64,000 nt of DNA, taken from Phymorhynchus buccinoides. Lineage: Eukaryota; Mollusca; Gastropoda; Neogastropoda; Raphitomidae. The notes under the pieces were generated by a model that worked only from the letters and a program-made list of their open reading frames with translations, did no database searches and had not been told where the DNA came from. The DNA is taken from the NCBI GenBank assembly GCA_017654935.2, contig CM065706.1, positions 5,056,093 to 5,120,092 of the forward strand, in the 5' to 3' direction. Below are positions 44,590 to 57,822 of this stretch, in pieces (position 1 is the first letter of the stretch; each line of letters begins with the position of its first letter). The position numbers were made by a program, and so were the translations under genes.

Positions 44590-45785
44590 GTTGTATCCAT
44601 TAACGATAGTTTCATTTGTACTTTAAAATGTTATTGGCAATCTTGTACTTTAGACACCCCCTCAATCTTTGTTGTTGTCCCACACCTGCCTGTTCGAATG
44701 AGCCTTCAAGGCTTTGCCTCTTGTTTCTTTTCAGAAATGATTTTCATTGTACCCAAGAAACTCTTGTCAGCAAACTCTGTCCCCACTTCCATCCAGTTAG
44801 AAAACTCTCTTATCCACACTTCTACCAATGTACGCAATCTTGGCGTCACACTTGATAAGACTCTCTCCTTCCAAAACCAGATTCCCTCTGTCTGTCGTGC
44901 TTGTTACTTAGAACTTCGGCGCATTGGATCTGTAAGACATCTTCTTTCCGAGGAAGCTACCAAAACTCTCATCTCTGCCTTCGTACTCTCCAGACTAGAT
45001 TACTGTAATTCCCTTCTTGCTGGCTGCCCACAAACTGTTCTCGCTAAACTTTTAAAAATTCAAAACAATGCTGCTCGCCTATGTACTGAGGTGCTCCAAA
45101 TTCTCTCATGAATCTCTTCACTGGCTTCCTGTTGGAAAGCGTATCGACTACAAGCTCTCTCTGCTCTGTTACAAGTCCCTGAATGGTCTGGCTCCTTCTT
45201 ATCTCACTGATCTCCTGAACCTTTACACACCTCTTAGACAGTTACGCTCCTCTTCTGACACTTCTCTCCTCCAGATCCCTCGTTACCGCACCAGGACTCT
45301 CGGTGAACGTTCCTTCTCTTTTCAGGCCTCCTCTCTACTTGGAATAAACTCCCTCTTCCTCTCCGTTCTGCCAACTCCCTTTCTTCATTTAAGTCTTCCC
45401 TCAAAACCACTCTCTTCAAATCGTAGCCTGCTCTGTTCTTTTGGAAAGTAATTTTTGTCCCTTCTCTGCGCGTGTGTTTGAGTGCAGTGTGTGGTTTGTG
45501 GCGGACGTGTGTTGTGTGTGTGTGGTGTGGTGTGGTGTGGTGCGTGTTGTGTGTGTTTTGTTTGTGTATGCGCGTTTGTGTGCGCGCACGCATGTGTGTG
45601 TGTGTATGCGAGGAAATGTTTGACATTCCTCATATTTTCTACTGCTTGTTGTTGTGTTGTTGTTGTTGTTTTCTCTTTGTTTTGTGGGGGGGTTATTCAT
45701 TTATTTGTTTATTATTGTGTAGGCGCTTAGGGCTTGTTTAAGAATAAGCGCATATAAATGCTCTATTATTATTATTATATTATAA
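44590..45785 (+). mobile_element. LINE-A, 5'-truncated CR1/L2-like element (C2 copy, frameshifted)
   Basis: Mirror of 19010-20205. The RT C-terminal frame is open at 44600-45100, shifts near 45075 and resumes at 45068-45330, then shifts again at TCCTCTCTACTTGG near 45330. It ends with TAAGCGCATATAAATGCTC and ATT repeats. Confidence 0.8.
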
Positions 45786-46156
45786 TTTTTTCTTGCCAGA
45801 AGTTCATTTGATTTGATTACTACCCCATCCCTCACCCACCCACCCCCCAAAAAATCAATAATAAAGAGAGAAAAAATGAAGAGTACATTGTTGAGATTTG
45901 GTGTTTGCCACAAAGAACAATCGAACGGAGTTTGAATATTATAATCTTGATCCTCCTTTAAAATCCAGGGTTCGTTTCATTAAAAACTCCTAAACCTTTC
46001 ACTGTACTACTAGACTACCCAAACCTCACGCTGTTGTCTGCCGAAAATAAATGAAAGACCCAATCAAGTATAATTGTGCTAATCTGAACAGCTGGGCTTC
46101 TAGACAATTATATTCATGGCGCTTTACAAAGAAATATAAACTACAAACATTCCCAT

Positions 46157-46200
<44 letters not shown>

Positions 46201-46590
46201 ACACACACACACAGACACAGACACACACACACACACACACCACACACACACACACACACGACGACGACACGACGACGACGAAAATGGTGTTTTACGTCCT
46301 CTTGGTCTGAATCAGACACATATGGGACATTTGTAAATACAAATATGTTGGGAACAATACTGGAGGCAATGCCCGGAGGCAGTACGAAACCAGTAAAGTC
46401 CCGATTTTTAAAAAATTAATACAGATAGGTGTAGCGGTAACCACGCTCGGTTCAACCTCATCGGCTATGGCACCGCTACAAGTATTTAATAAACACACAC
46501 ACACACACACACACACAAATCTGTTTTATAAGCGGAGATGCCTTGCCCAGGGAGGCCTACACATCTATTGTATCCTGTATTCTATGGGAA
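45786..46590. repeat. Intron 1 stretch with repeat 2 and microsatellites (C2 copy)
   Basis: No gene to 46125. Then the mirror of 18283-18720: (CA)n at 46160-46258, CGACGA runs at 46258-46280, and the plus-strand frame with SESDTYGTFVNTNMLGTILE at about 46300-46420. Confidence 0.5.
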
Positions 46591-46593
46591 GGA

Positions 46594-47060
46594 AGGTGGC
46601 AGAGTGGCTAAGTGGTTCGTCTGCGCTACCGAATTCAAATGCGTGACCGCGGCCGCGTGATCGAGTGACCCGGTTCGAATCCCGGCCTCGCCCTTTCAGT
46701 TCTTTCTAGTTTTGACAGGAAAATCGAACTGAACGTCCAAGTCCTTCGGATAGGATGGGGACTTGAAGCTAAGTTTTACGTACGTAAAAATCCCACGGGA
46801 CGGTGTTTTTTTAAGTTGGTAAGAGCAGGGACACACACGAAATCCCGCTGCCTGGTATGACCAAATTGATAGCTAGGTTTCCCAAATCTGCACCCACCCC
46901 TCCTCCTCACACCTCTACCTCCAAAAATAATAATTAAAAAAATAATAATAATAAAAATGGGCAGGCGCTGCGCTTGTGGCGACGCGTTCTCCGAGGGAAG
47001 AGCAGCCCGAATTTCATAGTCGAGATAAGTCTCCGTGATTAGAATAATACTAAATACTAA
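46594..47060 (+). mobile_element. SINE-1 (C2 copy)
   Basis: tRNA-like head with TGGCTAAGTGG and GGTTCGAATCC, then the same body and tail as 17766-18207. It ends just upstream of the exon 2 acceptor. Confidence 0.8.
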
Positions 47061-47086
47061 AGTGTGACGTGGCGATCATTTTGCAG

Positions 47087-47258
47087 CCAAAGCCTGTCGC
47101 CTCTTCGACGCACGTGGTCTGAATGTTGGCAAGACTAAGCAGCAGGGAGCCATGGTGTTCGACATCGTCACCTTCAACGAGGGCCAACACTACAATGAGG
47201 AGACAGGGGTCTTCACTGCCCCTTGTGCGGGACTCTACATCTTTACTGCTTCTATCAG
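47087..47258 (+). CDS. C1q-domain protein, exon 2, C2 copy
   Basis: 172 bp with intact acceptor (CATTTTGCAG|CC) and donor (ATCAG|GTAGGG), and the same peptide as the C1 exon (LFDARGLNVG, VFDIVTFNEG, APCAGLYIFTAS). It is the only fully intact coding exon of the C2 gene copy, lying about 3.3 kb after exon 1 and 4.8 kb before the damaged exon 3. Confidence 0.85.
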
Positions 47259-47997
47259 GTAGGGGTGTGTGGTGTGTGTGCTGTGTGTGCAGTGATCGGG
47301 CTGGCTTTTGAAACCAATAAGTCCTGGGACTGACAGACCAAAAAATCAATCAGTCCTTTTGACAAACAGGTAAGTCCCATTTTATTTCCTAATCACAATA
47401 TCATCTTTGTGTTTGTCACTCCACCGGAAGAAGTTTGACGACACACACTGTGGATCAGGAAATAACTCAGTCTCGGAGATCTCTCACAATCGGGTTTTTC
47501 CGTATGCACTCGGAACACAGTTGTAAGTAACACGTTAGAAACGACTTCGATTCTGTTTCGTTCTTCCCCCACCCCACTCCACCCCCGAGTTATACGTCAC
47601 TAGAAAGTTTGCGCTGACCTCTTGTTTGAATCGAAAACGGTGTCAGTGAAATTCTTTAATTCAGCTTGAAGACAAAAACGACCAGTTCCCCATGCTTCCA
47701 AATTTTTAAGGGTCATCATGACCCTTTGCCCCCAAATTTTAAGGGTCATTTGAAAATGTTTGAGTGTCAAAAGTAAAAGCCATAATAAATGGACAATATG
47801 CTCTAAAATAAAGACAAAATCTCTTTAACAATGTGTACAAAGCTTGAAGAGTCATTTATTTATATTAATTGTTTAGTAAAAAAATAAACATTCAAAAATA
47901 AGACTTGTACACATGCATGCACACAACACACACACAAACACACACACACACATACATACACACACAAACACGCACGCGCACGCACGCACGCACGCAC

Positions 47998-48236
47998 TGC
48001 AGAAGAGCTTGCCATCACGATGCTGAAGCCAGTCAAATTCTTCACACCAACTTGACTTGAATTTGCCAGTTACTTTCTTCTTTTCATCACTACTGACAGT
48101 TGTCAGTGGAGTTTGAAGTAGACACACTTGAAGTTGAAGGGCCTGGAACTGGTTCGAGGGTTTTTGTCACACTGACTTAAGAGTCTTTGGAAGAACTTCG
48201 CGTCGAAGTTTTCGCAATCCAGCGAAGCAGCGCCAT
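47998..48236 (-). pseudogene. hAT/ZNF862-like zinc-finger fragment (C2 copy)
   Basis: Minus strand, antisense to the C2 C1q gene. ATG at 48236 gives MALLRWIAKTSTRSSSKDS, then shifts. KKKVTGKFKSSW and CEEFDWLQHRDGKLFCSAC are intact at about 48090-47998, ending in a GTGCG repeat. Confidence 0.5.
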
Positions 48237-49784
48237 TTTTTTTGCTTCCAAGAAACGCGCTGCTGCAGCACACACACGTGCCAGCAGTATGGGTGGCGAG
48301 AAACAAAGGGAAATTACTCTGTTGTTCATGATAGTTTTTGTCGTCTGCTTCAAGCATGGCATAGTAGTGAAAGAATAGGCCCAGTATATTTTGTTAGTAT
48401 AGTATAGTATTGTTGATCGTTTCCCGCAAGCCGAAATGGCTTCAACATTCTGATCGCGGCGAACACGTTTGAGGAAGCAATCGGCTGAGAGAAAAACTGT
48501 ACCGTTACAATAATGACATATTGACTGAAAAATGTATACGTCAAACTTGCAACTTTGTACGTAATTTACGTACAGACAGATCCCACGTAATCGGGAACAC
48601 TGAACCACTACGGGTACAGTGCGCGGAAAATCAATAAGTCCCTGACCAGCATATGATAGTACGCACGAGCGGTCCACAGAAAATCACATGCGAAAGGACC
48701 GAAAACCGATCAATTTCACTGATCCTGTGTGTGTTTTGTTTGGGGTTTTGGGTTTTTTTTGGGTTTTGGTTTGGTTTTTTGGTGTTTGGTGTGTGGGTGG
48801 TGTGTCTCTGTCTGTCTGTCTGTCTGTCGTCTTTGTATATGTGTGTGTTGCACACATTTTGATGACCTATAGGAAATGACCTGTGACTATTACAGCGTTG
48901 GCTGCAGTCTGAAAAACCATTGGTCTTACAATCATGACTACCATGATCGGCATAGACCCCTATAACCAGTCATATTCTTGATCAGCATTTACCACAACCT
49001 ATTCAGATCCTGACTATCCCACATCAACAGTGCAAACCTCCAGCATCAGAGCGTCTGTCTGTCGTTTCACATGGTTTTTGCGTCACAATGGCGGAACGTG
49101 AAAGCGTCGGACTAAAACATGCAAACTGATCGAGTTGATTCGTGGATTTTCCATGCATTTGGGAACCAGGAGTCCCGATTACAAAAATCGGGACAAGGTC
49201 CAAGAGGCCAAAATCCAAATAAACCGTGAAATGTGCGGTTATCATGAATGATGAGTACCTTGCACGCCATGTTTTCTTCCAAAATCGATGTAGATCAAAG
49301 AAGTGTCGTAGAGCATTTTGAATGTAGGCCTAATTTTCTATGTCAGTTCCAGATTTTAGATAGGCCTACTCGAGTTTGGACGGGGGTACTGGGGGATCGT
49401 TTTGATCTGCACACTATTTTCTGCCAGTTTTACACGGTTAGTTTACATATAAGTAGTCTGCATATATTTTAAAACAATATTTCTGAGTTGGTACCTGTGG
49501 TTGGTTCAGCAAAGGATTGCAAGGGGGTCATAAACGACAGTTGCAGCGTGTGCCAGTTGAGCTCTGCGATTTCTTACTGCAGGATGAAAATCTGTTTAAT
49601 GTCCTCTGGTGGGTAGGAACAACTTTTCATTCTGAGACATTAGTAGTGACCTTTTCTATAAACGATGGTGGGAACGATCCCGGATGCAAACGCCCGGAGT
49701 CAGTGCAACACCAGGAAAGTCCCGAATTTTTAATGATATAGATGTATGGTAGGCCTATGTATGTATCGACTGCAACTTGTGGTA
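48237..49784. other. Degraded intron 2 stretch (C2 copy)
   Basis: Mirror of about 15170-16600 with many small indels. 48735-48800 is a G/T-rich corruption of the (CA)n region. 49500-49740 is the mirror of repeat 1 (15175-15440). No gene. Confidence 0.5.
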
Positions 49785-50002
49785 GGGGAAGACGGGGTAA
49801 AAAGCTTTTGTCCGGGTAATAAGCCCACCCCATTATCTCATGAAATGAAGCAAATTTGAGTCTCAGTTATTTTGCCCATGAGACCCGCGTTAAATGTATA
49901 GCATTCGTTCACATTGGCAAATTTGACTGAAATTTCTTATTTCATGAGGATAATTGGGGTGGGCGTCTTACCCGCCCATGCGCTTCTTACCCCGTCTTCC
50001 CC
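49785..50002. mobile_element. TA-flanked MITE (C2 copy)
   Basis: Mirror of 14950-15163, with arms starting GGGGAAGACGGGGTAAAAAG and several substitutions and indels in the inner arms. Confidence 0.75.
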
Positions 50003-50249
50003 TTAACACTAGTTGTAGCAAACCATCTGTTTAGCGTGTGCCCAAGGCCTTAAAGGACCCTCTCTTACCTCCATCAAAGCCGGAGGTCTGGTTTGTTAAG
50101 AAAGGATTATCGTTGTCCCTCTCTCTTAGTCTACTCTCTTTTCTCCCTCTTATTAGTGATTCTCAAAATTCTTCTGTGGTCTCTTCTCCACTTCTTTTTC
50201 TGCCCCTTTCTCTCTGTCCGATCTCTGGCTGACTCTCTTTCAAAAAAGT

Positions 50250-51990
50250 TGCAGGACCTTATTTAATATGTGTAATTTCAAATATTAAATGATTTCGCCG
50301 AAGTTGCGGCAAAATATGACCGAAAAACCGCGAAAAATCGGCGAAATTTCAATCTTGAATATCTCAAAAACGGCTACAACGGATTTCGTTCATATTTTCA
50401 GAATTTACTAAGCAGTAGATGTGCAACACTTCCGGTATGAAATCGAACCGGAAGTACGAACCGGAAGTGCCCCAGCTATGGCCAGGCAGATTTTATTTGG
50501 TTCACGGAATAGGCAAAACCGGAAGTGAAGTCACAAAACTAACTACTGAATATTGTAGCCCTTATGTTGGCCCAGGTCGGAAAGGAGTTTTGTTGACGAT
50601 ATGTTAAATAGTTTGGATGTTATTCAAATTTATGTAAATTTGGTTGTCACTTTCACTAATTCCCATTTATGGAGAAAAAAATTCATCCGATTTCGCTGAA
50701 ATGCGCAGAACAATGGAAGGACAGTATTCTAATGTAAAAATTTCCAATATTAAACCGAATGGCCAAGATTGGGGCGAAATATGGCCAAACATATCCAATT
50801 TGGGCGAAAACTTCAATCTCAATAAACTTGTGAAAAATGGCTTGCTGCCAATGAATCCTTTTAATTTTTCAGTGCAATACTTTGTTATTAATTCGAAACC
50901 AGAAATGGGCAAAATTTCGTTATTGAATAACTTGCAAAAGCGGTTTAGAGGGAGGAATCCTGTCATGTTTGCTCCTTGAAGGCAAACATAGCACTTAGTG
51001 TTAGTTATTATTATTTTTATTATTATTATTATTAGAATTCTCCCCTTTAGGGAGAATACTATTGCATTCGTCAAAATTCTTTTTTTTTTTTTTTTCTGGC
51101 CGATTTGGCTGAAATTTTCCAAAAAGTTGCAGGACCTTATTATGGGAATGTGAAATAGGAAATATTAAATGATTGCGCCGATTTGTCGGAAACTTTGAGT
51201 CAAATATGGCCCACGAGACGAATGCCTAGACATTACGCTCGTCTCATGGGCAAATGAGACTGAAATTTTGCTTCATTTCATGAGATAATTGGGTGGGCTT
51301 CTGTACCCGCACATGCGCTTTTTTACCCCGTCTTCCCTACCATTACTATTTCATTCGTCAAAATTATTTCTTTTTTGTTCTTTCTTTCTTCACCTTTTTG
51401 TGTTCGATTTGGCTGACATTTTCAAAAAGCGTTTGCAGGACCTTATGGGAATGTGAAATTTGAAATATTAAATGACTGCGAAAAAGTGGTCGGCAAAATA
51501 TGTTCGAAAAACCGCGAAATCGGCAAAATTCCAAACTTGAATATCTCAATAAAGGCTAAATGGATTTCGTTCAGAATTTAGGAATTGACTAAAAAGTAGA
51601 TTAGCAACAGTTCCGGTATAAAACCGAACCGGAAGTGACCACAGCTATGGTCATGCAGCTTTTATTTGGTTCACGGAATAGTTAAAACCGGAGGTGACGT
51701 CCCAATATTAACTATTGGATTTTGTAGCCCTTATGAGTTACTTTCGCGATTTCGCTTAACTTTACAGGACAATTGACGGACACTATTCTCAATATTGAAT
51801 ATTATACCGATTGGCCAAACGTTAGCCGAAATATTGGCTAAAAATGGCAACATTCGGCCAATATTCAAGCTTGAATAACTAAAAAACGGCTTCACAGAAT
51901 GCATTCCTATTTTCACTGATTATTAAGGAGTATCTTTGCAACACTTCCCATATAAAACTGAGCCAGAAGTGCCAGCCCTCTAGTTATTAT
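50250..51990. repeat. Cluster of diverged direct repeats (C2 copy)
   Basis: Mirror of 13100-14820, with the same CCGGAAGT and CCGATTTGGCTGA-type phrases. It is interrupted by a MITE half at 51210-51342 that is absent from C1. Confidence 0.65.
51210..51342. mobile_element. Half copy of the TA-flanked MITE, only in C2
   Basis: Carries the central loop (GAGACGAATG...TCGTCTCATGGGC) and one complete arm ending in ACCCCGTCTTCCC, but not the other arm. The C1 sequence at the mirrored position (near 13740) has none. Confidence 0.7.
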
Positions 51991-52040
51991 TATTATTATT
52001 ATTATTGCTTTGTCCGTTTTTTTTTTGTTTTTGTCCTCAG

Positions 52041-52300
52041 GCCTCCTTTTCAGCTATCGCTCGACAACTAAACCACGCGGGCATACCACTCCGCAATCAT
52101 GGGGGGACGATGATGGAGTGGTCAGTACCTGTCCTTGGGAGTTCTTCACGAAGGGTCATCCTTGCTCCCCTTGCAGCTGTCCCCTGGGCGACGGTCTGGC
52201 TCAACCCCTGCAGCTCGCAACACGAGCTACAAAAAAGGCGACCCGTACCTTGCAGCTTTAGATGGACCCTGGTTTTCCCTTCTGGGGTGAATGCAGGATG
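52041..52300 (+). pseudogene. C1q-domain protein, exon 3, C2 copy, frameshifted
   Basis: The acceptor TTTTTGTCCTCAG is at 52028-52040. The sequence matches 13060-12811 base for base in long stretches (CACGCGGGCATACC, CCCTTGCAGCTGTCCCCTGG), but at least five small indels destroy the frame and the terminal WW-stop. The damage is of the same type as in neighbouring non-coding C2 DNA, so consensus error is likely. Confidence 0.7.
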
Positions 52301-55300
52301 ATCCTCCGCGCGCCCACGTGGGGATACCGGGGTGTCTCCGGCAACTAGTTCCCCCATCTCTGGAAGTTTCTGTGCTTTAAACTTCCCCTAATATATATGG
52401 AATTTGAAGAGATGGATATACGTTTTTTGTGCCCGTTGATTTCAGCTTGAGAGTCGTACCTGTGCCTACATGATGGCAGGAAGGTCATAATGGTATAGTT
52501 ACCCCTTAAAGACCCTGCGCAGCAAGATAGTCTTTTTCTGGGTAGGTGTGACCATTACAAAATGCCCCCAATTCAAATAGAGGCTGCTCTTTAAGTCTCA
52601 TGTCTCGTTTTCAGTGTTTGGGTGGCATTTTATGGGAACAAACATGGTCAAAGTAAATATTATTTTGTTTTGTCTTGTCTTGAATGTGTTTGTTTATCTG
52701 TATGTCGTGTTTTAGGCCTGTTCGCGCTTTGAGCTCCATGCAAGGGAGTTAGCGCTCTATAAATAACCATATTATTAGTATTTTATTATTTTCACTCATG
52801 GATCTGGTGGGTCTTATTAAGACCCAGTACGTCAAGTGTCAAATCACGTTCCACGTGTTTCCCTCTTATAGCTAGTAAGGATCTTAAGAATATTCCTAGT
52901 ATAGAGGGAATGTGACAAGTACGTGCGGGTCTTTAAATCGTAAACAGGTGGGTTCAGCGTACCTTAAGACCACTGGATCCCGGCTGGTTGAATGCTTGAA
53001 TCTGTTGAAATGATTCATCACCACTAAGCTACAATTATGTCAACTAAATCCAACGCTGCTAACTCCATTATTACAGTATAGCATCATAAATGTAGACACT
53101 AGTAAATGAATACTAGGAATAGCTTAGTGTATGAGTTTTACTATCTGATGTTTGTTAACTGTACATCTTCATTACAACCTCGATCAGAGAAGGCGATTGG
53201 TAATGTTTTCCTCGTGTCTGAGGCGGACTCCGATGTTTGTAGTATCCTCTCTAGCGTTTGACGGATGGACTTAGGGCGCTCAATTCGCTGCGGGGTAGGT
53301 AGTCAGGAAAGATACTAGGCCACGTTTTCGATAATGAAGGTCATGGGTCATAATGTCAAGGTCCACTGGAGCCGAAAACTCTGCCATAATGCGGTTTGTG
53401 ATTTTGCGTCGTAACGCTCTAGTTTAGCATTGTATTTCTGCTGCAATATCGTGCGCATTCTAAGATTAGCTTTGAGTTTAATTATCTTACTGTGGTTTGA
53501 CGTGGTTTTCTTGCATGCTATTTATATTGCTTTGTTTTTTCCCTTTTTATTATTTTTTATAAGAGGCTCGATGTAAAATTAAAAAAGCTGTATCCATTGC
53601 TTATTCTATACCCCTATATAAATTCATTCATTTCATTTCAATCATGTTCTCTCTCTCTCTCTCTCTCTCTCGTCTCTTCTACTCTCTGTTAAAGATTAAT
53701 GACTGGGAATGGCAAAACTGGCCAAAACCATGTTGATACTAGACGTTACGACGCTAAATCACCAACCGCGCGGCAGCGTTATTCCGGCTCCTTGACCTTT
53801 ACCTTTTGACCCATAACCTTCATATCTAACTTGGGCTAGATCTAGGGGAGGGGGGCTGGGGGGGGGGGGGTACCGGCAAGGAGTTTCAGCAACCGTGGTG
53901 GTCCTGACGATCCCCAATTAGGAAAGGATTATAAATATAGTTTTTTTCTTAGAAAAAAAAGGGGGGGGGGAGAGAAAAAAGGATAAAGGTGAAATATTGT
54001 GTAACCCTTATAGTAATACTTTTTTGACCTGTGCATGGTTTTGGTTGTTTTGCTTGTGGTTTACTTTATACTTAATGCGTAGAATGTATATGCTCCAATT
54101 TTTATTTCCTCCAAAATAGGTCCAACTATATGTCATTGTGAACATAATAATTGAAGGCTAGTGACTGTGAGTTATCACAATGCTGTGTCACACTGCTCCT
54201 ATCTTCTTTCTTTTTTTTTTAAAAAAAAGCACGTCTGACACATGTATGGTGTTGACATGTTTATGTTCCTATTTGCTGTTACAACAAAAAAAGTATTGAA
54301 AAAGAAAAAGGGAGGACTGGTGGTGGAGCATTGCTTTGAATTTAAAATGATGATGTTAAACGAATGGTTATATCACTGATATTAACCAGCTAAAAGGTCC
54401 CATTTGCATGAGCCATTCTATATTGTTTTTAATTTGCCAGCCAGATTTAGAGAGGATCTGGAAGATGTTCCTGTCGGAGAAGAGGGAAAGGATAATGAAA
54501 AAGAATGATAAGGCGAATATGTGTACTTAATGACCGTTGCAGGTTTTTTGAGGGTTATTGCTTGTGTTCTACTTTGCTTAATGTGTAGGTTATATGGCTC
54601 ACCATTTTTCCCCTCAGAAAAAGGAAGAGAAGATAGCAAGAAAAAAAGAAAAAGAAAGAAGAAGAATATGTGTCCTCTTCTCTTTTCTTTTTCTTTTTTC
54701 GTTCTCTCTTCTCTTCCTTTTCAGGGGGGAAAAATTGGGGCATATTCCATACACATTAAGCCCACTGCTGCTATTTTTTTATTTTTTTTATTTTTTAAAC
54801 TGTGGCTTGTTTTGAATTTCAAATGTATTCAATGTGGCCTAATCAGTAGATTGCAGCTAATTTTTTTTTAAAAAGGTTCTCAGTGAATTGCGGCTCTGCT
54901 GACCTTGCCCTTTTGTTTATGAGCTTTTATAGTTTATTCATAAGAAGGGTTCATGTTGTGTCTCTTTCGTACATTGTTCTCAGGTTGTGATGATTAGAGT
55001 GCTTGGAGCGTGGGATCTGCTGTCGTGCTTGTGCGACAAACGATCCAACCTCCCTTCTCCGCTTGTGAAGTGTGTGTGTGAACGTGGTGTGTGTGGGTTT
55101 CACGCACTCAGTGGTGTTTGGGTGCGAGTGTGTATGTGGTGCGTGCGTGCATGTGCGCGCTGGGTATGTGTTTTTGTGTTTTTGCCATTGCGCCTGTGCG
55201 ACGAGTATGTATGCAGCTTGGCATGTTTTCGTAAATGCGATTGGCATGTCTATGAATGCTTTGAGAACTAATACCAACTTCAGGATTGTGAATCAGATGT

Positions 55301-56000
55301 ATTTATATGACATGGCAATAATTTGTGTGCATTATGACTGTGGGGTGATAATAGTTTATTGTTAGTTTGCAGGTGTTGCTGGGGATGGTGCCCCCTGTGG
55401 GGTGTGGGGCTGTGGTCTGGTCTCCAAGTAGGGTGGGGGGGTGCGGCCATGTAGGATCTCTTGGTGTTTCACTGGGTGGAGCTCTGTGCGGCGGTGCGGC
55501 CTTCTCCGCTTGAACTGTTTTTGCTTGTGTCACGCTCTCCTTGCGGGGTCGCCGTTCCTCTAGTTTAATGCAGAGTATTATAATTATGCATAATATAGAG
55601 AATTTTTTTTCACCGAATGAAATTTATTGTCAATTTGCCTGACTTGAAATAAAAAGTAAAAGCGATCTTTTTACTGAATCACTATTATACATATTAAAGA
55701 CTGAGATTTGTATATTGGTTAATTGAAAAAAGTTTGTGGCACGATTTTTTTTTTTTTTTTTTTTTTTATTTTTTCCCCCCTGGATGTCATTTTTGTGAGC
55801 AATATGGGGACATGGCTCTTTTCGTTGTTTAACATAGCAGTGTTGTGCAATATGGCACGGGGATTGGTAAATAATATATTAATTTTTAAATGTGCGGGAG
55901 ATGGTGGGAGCGAGCCTCACATCCCGATATTCTGCCGAATAAAATGTGTGTGTGTGTGGGGTGTGGTGGTGTGGTGGTGTTTGGTGTTGGTGTGGTGCAA
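52301..56000. other. Degraded mirror of 9.1-12.8 kb
   Basis: No gene. Recognisable in order are the hairpin (52556-52650), the SINE/LINE tail (52720-52780), the MITE-like repeat (52795-52985), the TGACC repeat (53220-53830), a G run (53853-53869), the foldback element (54580-54765) and a T homopolymer (55746-55767). Indels relative to C1 are frequent. Confidence 0.55.
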
Positions 56001-56500
56001 NNNNNNNNNNNNNNNNNNNNNNNNNNNNNNNNNNNNNNNNNNNNNNNNNNNNNNNNNNNNNNNNNNNNNNNNNNNNNNNNNNNNNNNNNNNNNNNNNNNN
56101 NNNNNNNNNNNNNNNNNNNNNNNNNNNNNNNNNNNNNNNNNNNNNNNNNNNNNNNNNNNNNNNNNNNNNNNNNNNNNNNNNNNNNNNNNNNNNNNNNNNN
56201 NNNNNNNNNNNNNNNNNNNNNNNNNNNNNNNNNNNNNNNNNNNNNNNNNNNNNNNNNNNNNNNNNNNNNNNNNNNNNNNNNNNNNNNNNNNNNNNNNNNN
56301 NNNNNNNNNNNNNNNNNNNNNNNNNNNNNNNNNNNNNNNNNNNNNNNNNNNNNNNNNNNNNNNNNNNNNNNNNNNNNNNNNNNNNNNNNNNNNNNNNNNN
56401 NNNNNNNNNNNNNNNNNNNNNNNNNNNNNNNNNNNNNNNNNNNNNNNNNNNNNNNNNNNNNNNNNNNNNNNNNNNNNNNNNNNNNNNNNNNNNNNNNNNN
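56001..56500. other. Assembly gap (500 N) between C2 and C3
   Basis: Exactly 500 N. C1q exon 3 of the C3 copy would be expected on its right side but is not present in C3. Confidence 0.99.
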
Positions 56501-57120
56501 GCCCAGTTTTGGCCAATCGGTTTTGAATATTTGAAATTTTAGCATTAGAATACTGTCCTTCCATTGTTCTGCGCATTTCAGCAAAACCGAATTGATTTTT
56601 TTTTCCATAATGGGAATTAGTTAGAGTGACCACACCACACATTTACATACATTTTGAATAATTTCCAAACTATTTAAACATATCGTCCAACAAACTCCTT
56701 CGACCTGGGCCCAGAAAAGGGCTACAACCTCCAATAGTTAATTTTGTTGACGTCACACTTCCGTTTTTGCCTATTCCGTGAACCAAAATAAAATCTGCCT
56801 GGCCATAGCTGGGCACTCGGTTCGTACTTTCCGGTTCGACTTTCATACCGGAAGTATTGCACTCTACTGCTTAGGTCCATCTGAAAATATAAACGAATCC
56901 GTTTAGCCGTGTTTTTGAGATATTCAAGATTGAAATTTTGCCGATTTCGCGTTTTTTTCGGCGCATATTTTTTTTCCGACAATTCGGCGAAATCCATTTA
57001 ATATTTGAAATTTCACATACCCATAAGGACCCGCAACTTTTCTGAACATTTCAGTGAAATCGGACAAAAAAAAGGGGAAGAAAAAGAAGATGGAAAAAAA
57101 GAAAAAAAGAAGAATTTTGA
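56501..57120. repeat. Direct-repeat cluster, truncated (C3 copy)
   Basis: Direct copy of about 14200-14780 with many single-base indels near the contig start. Confidence 0.65.
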
Positions 57121-57284
57121 GAATCCTAATAATAGGCCTACAAGAAGAAACAAAGGGGTGACTGAAACTATAATCCTATATTAACAAACACCGACCTCCG
57201 GCTTTGATGGAAGGGAGAGAGAGGGTCCTTTAAGGCCTTGGCACACGCTAACACAAATGGCTTGCTACAACTAGTGTTATACAA

Positions 57285-57545
57285 GTTGCAGTTGATACAT
57301 ACATAGGCCTACATACATCTATATCATTAAAAATTCGGGATTTACTGGCTTGGCACTGCCTCCGGGCATTGCCTCCAGGATCGTTCCCACCGTCTTTACA
57401 TCTACTAATGTCCCACATGTGCCTTGTTCCAGGCCGGAGGACATTAAACAGATTTTCATCCTGCAGTCGAAATCGCAGAGCTCGCGGCACACGCTGCAAC
57501 TTTGATACAACCCCCTTGCAATCCTGTGCCGAACCGACCACAGGT
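57285..57545 (-). repeat. Repeat 1, possible exon (C3 copy)
   Basis: Minus-strand frame with RALRFRLQDENLFNVL, frameshifted afterwards. Just to its left the MITE is missing (empty TA site near 57283). Confidence 0.35.
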
Positions 57546-57776
57546 AGACTCAGAAAATATTGTTTTAAAATGCATGCAGACTACTCATATGCAAACTAAA
57601 ATGCTAAAACTGGCAGAAAATAGTGTAGGCCTACAGGTCAAAACGATGGTCAGTACAAGCGTTTCCGAAACGTCCGAGTAGGCCTATCTAAAATCTTGAA
57701 ACTGAAAATATTAAAAAAATATATAAAAAAATAAAAAGAAAAAAAAAACAAAATAAAGAAAAAAAAAAGAAAACAG

Positions 57777-57822
<46 letters not shown>

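Larger units (their letters stand above)
33450..56000 (-). repeat. Right arm of the apparent 22-kb palindrome
   Basis: Reverse complement of 9106-31515. Exon 1 has the same number and order of 42-bp and 60-bp coding units as the left arm, so both arms derive from the same copy, distinct from C0. Beyond about 46 kb the right arm accumulates small indels and inserted bases. Confidence 0.9.
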
